DNA from: Bacteroidia bacterium
GTDB taxonomy: Bacteria; Bacteroidota; Bacteroidia; Bacteroidales; Rikenellaceae
Assembly (NCBI GenBank): GCA_025999315.1
Contig: BNXD01000068.1
Location: 1 to 6,740, forward strand
Length of the DNA stretch: 6,740 nt
Direction: 5' to 3'
The position numbers and the translations under genes are program-made. How positions within the stretch are numbered: position 1 is the stretch's first letter; the number at the start of each line of letters is the position of its first letter. A model generated the notes under the pieces. It had not been told where the DNA came from and did not search any database. It saw only the letters and a program-made list of their open reading frames with translations. Shown piece by piece: positions 1 to 6,144 of the stretch.

Positions 1-135
1 TGCTCGGTTCTCCTCGTTGGCTTCGCCTTTCTCCTGCGCACCTCGGCAGAGTTTTCGAGCGAGCTCGACTCTGCGCTCGGTTTGTCGTCGATTGCAGGGC
101 ATAGCCCGCGAGCGGTCTCTGCTCTCGCTTCGTTC
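1..135 (+). repeat. Left block of GC-rich hairpin repeat modules
   Basis: No gene is supported here; the stretch is assembled from modules seen again at the right of the window. Positions 1-35 are identical to 5505-5539. Positions 42-104 match the reverse complement of 5911-5973 at 62 of 63 bases. Positions 98-132 are identical to 6285-6319. Two hairpins are visible. One at 46-74 has an outer stem GCAGAGT/ACTCTGC, a TTT bulge, and an inner stem CGAGC/GCTCG around a GA loop. The other, at 99-122, has an inner CCGC/GCGG around GA. The block starts at or before the window edge, so its left limit is unknown. Confidence 0.85.
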
Positions 136-150
136 GTCGATTCGCGCCTC

Positions 151-178
151 GGCCATTTACGGGCAAGCCCAAATGGCC
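151..178 (+). repeat. 28-bp hairpin with unrelated stem in a shared module frame
   Basis: Outer stem GGCCATTT/AAATGGCC (8 bp, perfect) encloses an inner GGGC-AA-GCCC stem, with a 2-base AC bulge on the left. The immediate flanks (CTC before GGCC, CTCGC after GGCC) are the same as around the hairpins at 5467-5494, 6051-6078 and 6225-6252. It therefore looks like a member of that hairpin family whose stem has been replaced while pairing was kept. Positions 179-323, up to the helicase stop codon, hold nothing else recognisable, and no clear intrinsic terminator for the helicase gene is seen there. Confidence 0.7.
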
Positions 179-323
179 CTCGCCTTGGCATCGGTTCCTT
201 GCCTGTGGCTCACGGCGTCCCTTAGCTGGCTACGGTTCACATCCCTGTCCGGTTGCGATAAACATCGCCATAAGTGATTTACACCGGCATATTTTTTACA
301 GTGTCACTCTTTTGTTGCACCCC

Positions 324-3300
324 TCAGACGGCCCGGGCCACATCGCCGTCCGATATGTACCATATGTACCCCTTCACGTTCGGATAGCCCATCCGGCGCA
401 GCAGTTCGGCGTATTGCCTGATCTGGGCGTGGTGGGCAGGCAGTTTCTGCGAGCCGAATTTGTAGTCCACCACCACGCACTCATGGTCGGCGATCATCAC
501 CCTGTCGGGCCTTCGCAGCGAACCCTCCCCTGGGATTATGATGTCGCTCTCGTTGCGCACCACCTTCCAGCGACCCGAGAACCAGCCGTCGACCAGCGGA
601 TCGGCCAGCGCCTGCCCGATGGCGTCGTCGAGACTCTCCATTTCGGAGCGGGAGATCGTCCCGTCGAGGGCGAGGCTGCGCACTCCCTCGCGAATCTGCC
701 GGGCATTGTCGGCCTGCTGAAACACGCGGTGCAACAGCACCCCCATCTTGCGCGGCGAGAATTCGCCTTCGGCATCCTGCTCGAAATAGCGTTGCGACTG
801 CAGCCTCAGGCGCAGAGCTGCGCGTGGCGAGGCGGCGGCAAAGCCCGGCGACAACGAACCGACCTCGCCCTCGCTCTGCTGTGTGCGTTGTGGCGTGCAA
901 GGGGTGCCGAAACTCGCCACCACATCATCGTCCGCCTCGGCGACCACCCCCTCGAGCTCGCCCACCTCGACCTGCGTGGCTTCCGCGGGCATCGCGGCAC
1001 GCACCAGCGCGCTGATGAGCGTCTGGCCCGAGGTTGCCCGCTCGCGCCGTTTCATCATGATGTGCAGCTCCTCACGGGCGCGCGTCAGGGCCACGTAGAG
1101 GATATTGATGTTGTCGATGTGCGAGTAAACCATCTCGCGGTAGTAATCACCGGCAAACCACGACTCGCTCATCGCAGTGCGATAGCGGACCGGCATCGGC
1201 CCCAGAGCGGGGCAGGGCGACGAGGCCGGATCGATCCACACCACCGTATCCTTGCCCGGATTGAGCGGCCAGTCGCAGAAAGGGATGATCACCGCCCGAT
1301 ACTCCAATCCCTTGGCTTTGTGAATGGTGATGATGGTTATGGCGGGGCTCTCCGAGGGCAGATTGATCGATTCCGAGGCGCCGTTCTCCTGCCACCACTC
1401 GACAAACAGCGCCGTGTCGGCCACCGACGAGAGGCAGAAGTTGATGATCTGCTGCTCGAACGCCTGCAGGTAGGCCACCTCGGTGGGATCGCCGCCCAGG
1501 GCGAACCTCTCGGTGGTGGCTCCGAACGCCTCGAGGGGCGAGAGCAGCCCGACGCCGCGCAGGAATGTCGCCTGACGGGGGTCGATGTCGCGGCGTGTGA
1601 TGTCGCCCGTGTAGTGGTTGAAGATGGTGCGGGCGATGGCGTCCGCGGGGTCGACCGACAGCTTCAGCGCCGCGACGGCAAAGCCCACCACCGGCGCAAA
1701 CCCGATCTGCAGCGCCTCCTGGGTCACCACATCGAGGCAAACACCGTCGTCGGGGGCGGCGTTTCGCTTGTGCTCCATGAACAGCTCGACCAGCCGCCGC
1801 CCCTCTTTGCGCGAGCGCACCAGCAGCGCTATCTCGCCCGGAAGATAACCCTGCCGCTGCAGCTGCCGCACCCGCTCGATGACCGGCGGCATACCGCCGC
1901 GCTCCTCGTTTTCAGCGTAGTGGGTAACGGTGATGTGTCCCCCCGGAGCATCGTCGCGGGCCTTCTGATGCAGGTCGGCGTAGGCGCCCGGTAGGGCGTC
2001 GGTCAGCTCGCTGCAAAGCTCCCTGCCGATCAGCCCGCGTGAGGCGGCCTCGTCGAGGCGGGCGTTGAGCAGATGATTGTCGTGCTCGACGCAGGTGGCC
2101 ATCAGGCCGTTGTTGAACTCGACGATGTTGCCCAGGCTGCGATAGTTGCGCTCCAGAGCCTGCTCCTCCACGCTGTTGAAGCGACGGCGGATGTCGTGCG
2201 CCAGGATGCGCCAGTCGCCGCCGCGCCAGCGATAGATCGACTGTTTGACGTCGCCCACCAGCAACACGGGCTCTTTGTCGCTCTGCGCCACGGCGTTGCC
2301 GAGCAGCGGCAGAAAGTTCTGCCACTGCGCCAGCGAGGTGTCCTGGAACTCATCGATCAGAAAGCGCGAATAGTGGCTGCCCGACTTCTCGAATATGAAC
2401 GGGGCGTCGTTGCCTTCGATCAACCGCCTGATAATGTGATTTGTCTGCGCTATGGGCAGGATATTGCGACGAGTGCACAACTCCTCCACCTTCTTCGACA
2501 GGTCGGCCAGCAGGGCGAAGCTGCGGTAGTTCTCCCTGAGCATCTCGGCCGAGTTGATCAGGCGCACCCCATCGTCGTACAGGCGACAAAGCTCCTCCAG
2601 AAGCGGCCGCAGGTAGGGTATGAGATTTATTATAAGCGATTTGAGCGTCGAGGTGCGGGTATACCACTTCGCATCGTCGGCCAGCGCGTCTTCGACCCTC
2701 TTGCCGTAGGGTTTCACCTCGCCGACCGCCAGGGCCACTATCCAGCTGGTGAAACCGTTGGCGCCGTATGCGAAATCGGTGGGCGAGAGTCCCGCTCCGG
2801 CGACGATCTCGAGGGCCTCCCGGGCTGTGTCGCGCATCTTCTGCCGCGTATGGTCGGCCTGCGCCGCGACCTCGGAGACAATGACATGCAACTCTTCGCG
2901 TGCGATGTCGGGCGAGAGGAACCCATCGCGAAATATCTCGCCGCCCAGCGAAGCGAGCTCGGAGGAGATGCTCCAGCGGCGGTTGTTGTCTATGCGCTCC
3001 TCGACGAAACTTGTGATCCACCGTCGCAGCGCAGGGTCGGAGCCCATGTCGTCGACCATCTGGTCGGCCGCGCTCTCGAGCAGGGTGTCGGTGCGCAGCT
3101 CGAGGTTGAAACTCAGCTCGATACCCAACTCGTGGAGAAAACTGCGTATGATTCGCTGAAAAAACTTGTCGATCGTCAGCACCGCAAAACGGCTGTAATC
3201 GTGCAGGATGGCAGTGCGCGCCGTCATTGCGCGCCGACCGATCTCTTCGGGCGTCAGGTGGGTATCGGCCACGAGCATGGGCAGATAGGCCGACCCGGCT

Positions 3301-3491
3301 CCCCGTGCCAGCAGGTCTATCTCCTTGACTATGCGGTGCTTCATCTCCTCGGTGGCCTTGTTGGTGAAGGTTACGGCCAGGATATGACGATAGCTCTGCG
3401 GGTCGGCCACCACCTCCGACACATATTTGTAGGCCAGCGAGAAGGTCTTGCCCGACCCTGCCGACGCCTTCAATACTTTTACGCTGCCCAT
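324..3491 (-). CDS. UvrD-type helicase-nuclease (AddA/RecB-like, 1055 aa)
   Basis: Predicted ATP-dependent helicase/exonuclease subunit that would resect double-strand DNA ends for RecA-dependent repair in the cytoplasm. The superfamily 1A helicase motifs are all visible in order: Walker A ASAGSGKTF at residues 9-17, motif Ia TFTNKATEEM at 41-50, motif II DEFQD at 380-384, motif III VGDVKQSIYRWRGG at 412-425, motif IV ERNYRS at 447-452, motif V TIHKAKGLEY at 722-731, and motif VI YVALTRARE at 799-807. A carboxy-terminal PD-(D/E)XK nuclease follows: H921, PD at 995-996, VDYK at 1008-1011 and QxxxY at 1023-1027, so the active site looks intact. Start ATG at 3489-3491 places Walker A nine residues in, as is usual in Bacteroidales homologues; the stop is TGA. 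No Shine-Dalgarno is seen. In AddAB-type systems a second nuclease subunit (AddB) is expected; none is encoded next to this gene within the window. An antisense reading on the plus strand is a shadow. Whether it is orthologous to AddA or RecB cannot be settled by eye. Confidence 0.97.
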   Translation of the reverse strand: MGSVKVLKASAGSGKTFSLAYKYVSEVVADPQSYRHILAVTFTNKATEEMKHRIVKEIDLLARGAGSAYLPMLVADTHLTPEEIGRRAMTARTAILHDYSRFAVLTIDKFFQRIIRSFLHELGIELSFNLELRTDTLLESAADQMVDDMGSDPALRRWITSFVEERIDNNRRWSISSELASLGGEIFRDGFLSPDIAREELHVIVSEVAAQADHTRQKMRDTAREALEIVAGAGLSPTDFAYGANGFTSWIVALAVGEVKPYGKRVEDALADDAKWYTRTSTLKSLIINLIPYLRPLLEELCRLYDDGVRLINSAEMLRENYRSFALLADLSKKVEELCTRRNILPIAQTNHIIRRLIEGNDAPFIFEKSGSHYSRFLIDEFQDTSLAQWQNFLPLLGNAVAQSDKEPVLLVGDVKQSIYRWRGGDWRILAHDIRRRFNSVEEQALERNYRSLGNIVEFNNGLMATCVEHDNHLLNARLDEAASRGLIGRELCSELTDALPGAYADLHQKARDDAPGGHITVTHYAENEERGGMPPVIERVRQLQRQGYLPGEIALLVRSRKEGRRLVELFMEHKRNAAPDDGVCLDVVTQEALQIGFAPVVGFAVAALKLSVDPADAIARTIFNHYTGDITRRDIDPRQATFLRGVGLLSPLEAFGATTERFALGGDPTEVAYLQAFEQQIINFCLSSVADTALFVEWWQENGASESINLPSESPAITIITIHKAKGLEYRAVIIPFCDWPLNPGKDTVVWIDPASSPCPALGPMPVRYRTAMSESWFAGDYYREMVYSHIDNINILYVALTRAREELHIMMKRRERATSGQTLISALVRAAMPAEATQVEVGELEGVVAEADDDVVASFGTPCTPQRTQQSEGEVGSLSPGFAAASPRAALRLRLQSQRYFEQDAEGEFSPRKMGVLLHRVFQQADNARQIREGVRSLALDGTISRSEMESLDDAIGQALADPLVDGWFSGRWKVVRNESDIIIPGEGSLRRPDRVMIADHECVVVDYKFGSQKLPAHHAQIRQYAELLRRMGYPNVKGYIWYISDGDVARAV

Positions 3492-3511
3492 GGGGTATCG
3501 AATTGAGAATG

Positions 3512-3544
3512 CAAATTAAATGGATTCGGCAGGCCTTTGACAAT
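3512..3544 (-). promoter_or_regulatory. Candidate Bacteroidetes-type promoter of the helicase gene
   Basis: Read on the minus strand, ATTG (3541-3544) lies 21 bases before TTAATTTG (3512-3519). The published Bacteroidetes consensus is TTTG, about 19-21 bases, then TAnnTTTG, so the match is good but not perfect (one base off in each box). Transcription would start roughly 15 bases before the ATG at 3491, giving a very short leader without a Shine-Dalgarno sequence. This suggests the helicase gene has its own promoter and is not transcribed only from the peptidase gene upstream. Confidence 0.5.
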
Positions 3545-3573
3545 GACCGAACTTGAGGTTTATGGTAAGACAC

Positions 3574-3702
3574 TGCCTGTTTTTCGACTTTGCTCTCGCA
3601 AAGTCGGCCCAGCCGCCGCCACACTCTTGTGTTTTTCGACTCCCTCGCCCGGCAGCGGCTTTAGCCGCTGCCGGGCGAGGGAGTCGGCGGTTTTGACAGG
3701 CA
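3574..3702. repeat. Branched inverted-repeat structure between helicase and peptidase
   Basis: An outer 7-bp stem TGCCTGT (3574-3580) / ACAGGCA (3696-3702) can close around two hairpins. The first, 3585-3606, has CGACTTTGC/GCAAAGTCG with loop TCTC. The second, 3637-3686, is a perfect 23-bp stem with loop TTTA. Both hairpins are preceded by TGTTTTTCGACT. The first belongs to a hairpin family also present at 5340-5360 and 5749-5769. It could act as a transcript end structure between the two minus-strand genes. However, on the minus strand the stem is followed by A residues and not by T residues, so it is not a classical intrinsic terminator. Confidence 0.75.
3637..3686. repeat. Perfect 23-bp palindrome with TTTA loop
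   Basis: The left arm 3637-3659 starts CGACTCCCTCGCCC. It is exactly reverse-complementary to 3664-3686, with only the four bases TTTA (3660-3663) between. The stem is very GC-rich and has no mismatch. It lies 145 bp upstream of the helicase ATG and 245 bp downstream of the peptidase stop codon. In RNA it would be an extremely stable hairpin in either direction; in DNA it could extrude as a cruciform. Confidence 0.9.
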
Positions 3703-3823
3703 AAAAATCGGTCTTGCTGTGCAATACCGGCAGCCCGCCGTCGGCTGCGCCCCCCTTTTTTTTGCTCAGAATGATTATTTAATGCGAATTAACAGTTGAA
3801 AAAAAAGTTTTGCAAACAGGCGT

Positions 3824-3853
3824 TTTGAAAAGCATATCGCTATAATACATTTA
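3824..3853 (+). promoter_or_regulatory. Orphan promoter-like sequence on the plus strand
   Basis: TTTG (3824-3827) is followed after 18 bases by TACATTTA (3846-3853), which differs from the Bacteroidetes -7 consensus TAnnTTTG by one base. It sits in an AT-rich stretch (about 3775-3865) that contrasts with the GC-rich surroundings. No plus-strand gene follows; a transcript would run antisense into the 3' end of the peptidase gene at 3932. It may be a chance match in AT-rich DNA, or the start of a small RNA. Confidence 0.25.
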
Positions 3854-3931
3854 TTTTCAGCTGTTTTTTCGGCCTCGCAGAGGTCGGCGACCCGCAGCCA
3901 TCCCCTTTCTTCGATTCGCTTGAGAGTTTTT

Positions 3932-4912
3932 TTACCGGTCGATGTTGACCACCGCCCAGGCCACCGAGCCGATCACCTCGCCCATGCGGGGGATGTCGAG
4001 CGTCTGGATGGTGTCGGTGGGCCGGTGATAGTTACTGTTGCGAAAAAAGGCCGTATTGGTCACCATCAGAGCGTCATAGCCCTCTTTCCAATAGTTCATG
4101 TGATCCGAGAAGTCGATCCCTTCGACCTTGGCCGGGGCTTTGAGGTTGTGCGTTGCGACCGTCGACCGGGCGGAAGCAAAGTGAGCCGAGAAACGCCCCG
4201 TGAACTCGCCGTAGCCAATGCGTTTGACCAGCATGATATAGTCTCCCCGGCTGCCGTAGGCCACCTTCAACGCCTTGACGGGATAGTTTTGCGAGAACCG
4301 CCGCTCGTCGAAGTAACCGATCATCTCGAGGGCCGCCATCCCGTATACTTTGCGCCCAGACTCCCTGAGCGATCGCGCATGGACGCTGCTGCCCATGTTC
4401 GGCGTGCGGAAGAACGGCGGTTCTTCGAGCGTGAAGGCCACCAGCTCGACGGGACGGGTCAGCGCGACGCCACCGCCGAGCAGCCTCGCCAGCTCGAGCA
4501 GCCCCACCACCCCCGAGGCGTTGTCGTCGGCGCCCTGCTGATCGCCGCATACGTCGTAATGCGCCCCGACGATCACTACCGGCAGGTCGATATGGCTCGC
4601 AAAGCGACACACCACATTTTTGTAAGTGCGTCCCTGCACCTGGAACGGCTGGTAGAAAACCGTGTCGGCCCAGCGACGGAACACGCTGTGGATATACTCC
4701 GCCGTTTGATCTAATATCTTTATGTTGCGATAGTTGCGAAAACCGTCAGTTTGACATATCGCCACCAGATGGGTGCGGATCAGCGCCGTATCGGCCTTCA
4801 TAGGCGGCATCGCCGCCAGCGAAGTCGCACTCTTCGATGCCACTCCCTGCACTCCGAGTGTCGCGGCCAGCGCAACGACGATGCACAGTGATGTGGTCAG
4901 GAATTTTTTCAT
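3932..4912 (-). CDS. Secreted M28-family zinc peptidase (326 aa)
   Basis: Predicted exported metallopeptidase of family M28, co-catalytic two-zinc aminopeptidase type. Residues 1 to about 25 form a Sec signal peptide: MKKF, a hydrophobic core, then cleavage near GVA-SK. No lipobox cysteine is positioned for lipidation, so a periplasmic or secreted soluble enzyme is likely. The expected metal and catalytic residues are present: HYD at 118-120, ADDNASG at 128-134, the EE pair at 163-164, E196 in LEMIGY where many M28 enzymes have Asp, and the final His in NYHRPTD at 294-300. The length fits a catalytic domain with no added PDZ or PA domain. Start ATG (4910-4912) is fixed by the signal peptide; stop is TAA. 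No Shine-Dalgarno and no convincing promoter were found upstream. An AATAT/ATATT dyad at 4940-4952 lies 27 bases before the start. Substrate specificity cannot be read from the sequence. Confidence 0.95.
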   Translation of the reverse strand: MKKFLTTSLCIVVALAATLGVQGVASKSATSLAAMPPMKADTALIRTHLVAICQTDGFRNYRNIKILDQTAEYIHSVFRRWADTVFYQPFQVQGRTYKNVVCRFASHIDLPVVIVGAHYDVCGDQQGADDNASGVVGLLELARLLGGGVALTRPVELVAFTLEEPPFFRTPNMGSSVHARSLRESGRKVYGMAALEMIGYFDERRFSQNYPVKALKVAYGSRGDYIMLVKRIGYGEFTGRFSAHFASARSTVATHNLKAPAKVEGIDFSDHMNYWKEGYDALMVTNTAFFRNSNYHRPTDTIQTLDIPRMGEVIGSVAWAVVNIDR

Positions 4913-4995
4913 GACATATACAAAACAGGTGTCGATGATAATATTTGATATTCAATGTTTTACAATAACGCCGTTTTATGCAGACCGAAGTTTCA

Positions 4996-5170
4996 TCTCA
5001 CCCTGAGTGGAACGAAGTGATCGAAGGGTCTTGGTGATCCTGTTAAATCAGTCTTTTGAGATGGGTGGCTTCGGCTTCCTCCTCGCAGCTCGGCATGGCT
5101 CGTACAAGTTCGGCTCTGCCCTCGCTCGCAGCGTCGGTCCGACTTCGCTGTGCTTCGCTCAGCATGACAT
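4996..5170. repeat. Interspersed repeat with imperfect terminal inverted repeats
   Basis: The left end (CACCCTGAGTGGAACGAAG, 4999-5017) resembles the reverse complement of the right end (GTCATGCTGAGCGAAGC, about 5151-5167). Such CTGAG..GAAG ends bounding a short non-coding unit look like a widespread class of bacterial intergenic repeat. The interior contains a diverged copy of the local module (CTCGGCATGGCTCG..AAGTTCGGCTCTGC, about 5088-5120). No transposase is encoded. Short open frames on both strands across it lack any recognisable domain and are not called genes. It lies 83 bp upstream of the peptidase start. Confidence 0.55.
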
Positions 5171-5288
5171 GGAAAATATCAACCCTTAACCCGTGTGCAT
5201 TTTGAGGCGAGTTAATCCAATATGGGTTCAATAGGTGTTTTTCGATAAATACCACTAATGGCATGTGCGCGGCAGAGTTTTAATGAAT
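5171..5288. other. AT-richer spacer, no gene seen
   Basis: This spacer between two repeat elements is less GC-rich than its neighbours and carries no open frame of note. Its right end contains CGGCAGAGTTTT (5271-5282), which equals the beginning of the hairpin module at 45-54 and then stops abruptly where the inverted arm at 5289 begins. That is compatible with a module interrupted by an insertion, but not proof of one. Confidence 0.5.
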
Positions 5289-5393
5289 ACTTGAAGATAA
5301 ACAAAACTTAAAACAGAGGCAAGTCGGTTGCATATCTTTCGGCTTTGCGAAGCAAGGTCGGCAGCCCGTAGCCGCCCCCAGCGGAGGGCTGCA
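5289..5393 (+). repeat. Left arm of a ~105-bp inverted repeat pair
   Basis: This arm aligns with the reverse complement of 5716-5820 over its whole length at roughly 85% identity by eye, with a few single-base indels near the outer half. The best-conserved part is TTCGGCTTTGCG followed by GGTCGGCAGCCCG and CGGAGGGCTGCA. It contains the small hairpin 5340-5360 (CGGCTTTGC / GCAAGGTCG, with G-T wobbles). The two arms enclose 322 bp, giving a MITE-like layout of about 530 bp. The right arm is 5716-5820. Confidence 0.8.
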
Positions 5394-5418
5394 AACCGCT
5401 GGCTCACAAAAAGACGTT

Positions 5419-5519
5419 CGCGAAGGAAAGCAAGCAGAGGGACGCTTGCCTTCCTCGCGCTACCTCGGCCGTAGCCCGCAAGCGGTCTGCGGCCCTCGCA
5501 ACGCTGCTCGGTTCTCCTC
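5419..5519 (+). repeat. Hairpin module copy inside the inverted-repeat element
   Basis: Positions 5430-5519 repeat 6014-6103, apparently base for base over 90 bp. Two hairpins are visible. At 5419-5459 a long imperfect stem (CGCGAAGG side / CCTCGCG side) ends in GCAAGC-AGAGGGAC-GCTTGC. At 5467-5494 the outer GGCCGTAG/CTGCGGCC pairs with one T-G wobble around an inner CCGC-AA-GCGG. No coding function is proposed. Confidence 0.85.
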
Positions 5520-5590
5520 GTTGGCTTCGCCTTTCTCCTCGTCGCTCGGCAGAGTTGCGAGTAAACTCGCCTCTGCGCTCGGTTTGTCGT
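5505..5590 (+). repeat. Second copy of the window's first module
   Basis: Positions 5505-5539 equal 1-35 exactly, and the following bases are a diverged version of 36-88. The hairpin 5549-5576 has outer GCAGAG/CTCTGC, a TT bulge, and inner GCGAGT/ACTCGC around AA. Its counterpart at 46-74 has inner CGAGC/GCTCG, so both arms changed together. A further partial copy (AGCAAGTTCGACTCTGCTC) starts at about 5636. Confidence 0.85.
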
Positions 5591-5715
5591 TGTACGTTTG
5601 TAAAACCTTACTTTTGCAGAGAGGCGAGGCGTGGAGCAAGTTCGACTCTGCTCTCGGTTTGGCATTGCGGCCCGCAGGCGGCGGGGGGCTGTGGGACGAA
5701 GCCGCAGGCAAGGAG

Positions 5716-5820
5716 TGCAGCCCTCCGCGTGGGGCGGCTGCGGGCTGCCGACTTTGCTACGCAAAGCCGAACGACATGCAACGACTTGCAACTGTTTTTA
5801 AGTTTGGTTCATCGTCAAAG
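5716..5820 (-). repeat. Right arm of the ~105-bp inverted repeat pair
   Basis: Reverse-complement partner of 5289-5393. It contains the hairpin 5749-5769 (CGACTTTGC / GCAAAGCCG, one mismatch), related to the hairpin at 3585-3606. The outer flank reads CTTTTGAGC, while the outer flank of the left arm reads GAGTTTT. A shared TTTT is the only hint of a target-site duplication and is too short to rely on. Confidence 0.8.
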
Positions 5821-5847
5821 GTCTTTTGAGCCCGCTGCGCGCGGGGC

Positions 5848-5872
5848 GGTTACTTTTTTATAAAAAGTAACC
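5848..5872. repeat. Perfect 11-bp hairpin GGTTACTTTTT / AAAAAGTAACC
   Basis: A symmetric stem of 11 bp with a TAT loop, immediately after a GC-rich tract (GCGCGCGGGGC). It separates the inverted-repeat element on its left from the inverted module copy on its right. A GTTACTTTTT..AAAAAGTAAC palindrome of this kind is familiar as an intergenic repeat end in several bacterial groups. In either direction the stem has a T-rich half, but there is no separate T-run after it, so a terminator role is uncertain. Confidence 0.8.
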
Positions 5873-5875
5873 AAA

Positions 5876-5973
5876 CGACGCTCGAAGCAGGAGCAGAGGC
5901 TGCTTGCAGACTATGCCCTGCAATCGACGACAAACCGAGCGCAGAGTCGAGCTTGCTCGAAAACTCTGCCGAG
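5876..5973 (-). repeat. Inverted copy of the left-edge module
   Basis: Read on the minus strand, this aligns with 42-138. The first 63 bases (5973 down to 5911) match at 62 of 63, and the rest more loosely. It contains the hairpin 5941-5969 (inverted counterpart of 46-74) and the hairpin 5893-5916 (counterpart of 99-122). In the latter the inner stem is CTGC-AA-GCAG where the left copy has CCGC-GA-GCGG, a paired change. Confidence 0.9.
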
Positions 5974-6144
5974 CGTCGAGAAGTTGGCGGGCAAAAAGAC
6001 GCCCGTGAAGTTGGCAAGCAGAGGGACGCTTGCCTTCCTCGCGCTACCTCGGCCGTAGCCCGCAAGCGGTCTGCGGCCCTCGCAACGCTGCTCGGTTCTC
6101 CTCCTTGCGAGGCATAGCCCGCGAGCGGCCTCTGCTCCTGCTTC
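5971..6144 (+). repeat. 174-bp tandem repeat, copy 1
   Basis: First of two adjacent 174-bp units; by eye the copies differ at 8 positions (about 95% identity). Four hairpins lie in the unit. 5987-6006 has GCGGGC/GCCCGT around an 8-base loop. 6013-6034 has GGCAAGC/GCTTGCC around an 8-base loop. 6051-6078 has outer GGCCGTAG/CTGCGGCC. 6112-6135 has inner CCGC-GA-GCGG. The period is exactly 58 codons, so open frames persist through it on both strands, but no domain is recognisable in any of them. Confidence 0.95.

Noticed and set aside
17..277. Short plus-strand frame at the left edge
   Set aside because: It spans repeat modules that recur in other frames and orientations, with no domain or start signal.
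312..1994. Long plus-strand open frame (560 codons) opposite the helicase gene
   Set aside because: It lies wholly antisense to a helicase with every motif intact; the translation shows no domain and is a GC-driven shadow frame.
2073..3506. Long plus-strand open frame (477 codons) opposite the helicase amino-terminal half
   Set aside because: Same reason: antisense to conserved helicase motifs I to IV, with no recognisable domain of its own.
3730..3763. Intrinsic terminator on the plus strand (GCAGCC/GGCTGC then a T-run)
   Set aside because: The stem is only 6 bp, the T-run starts about 7 bases after it, and there is no plus-strand gene to terminate.
3920..4714. Plus-strand open frame (264 codons) opposite the peptidase gene
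   Set aside because: The minus strand encodes a complete M28 peptidase with signal peptide and catalytic residues; the plus-strand frame is its shadow.
4940..4952. AATAT-TTG-ATATT dyad as an operator for the peptidase gene
   Set aside because: A 5-bp dyad in AT-rich DNA is expected by chance, and no promoter could be placed relative to it.
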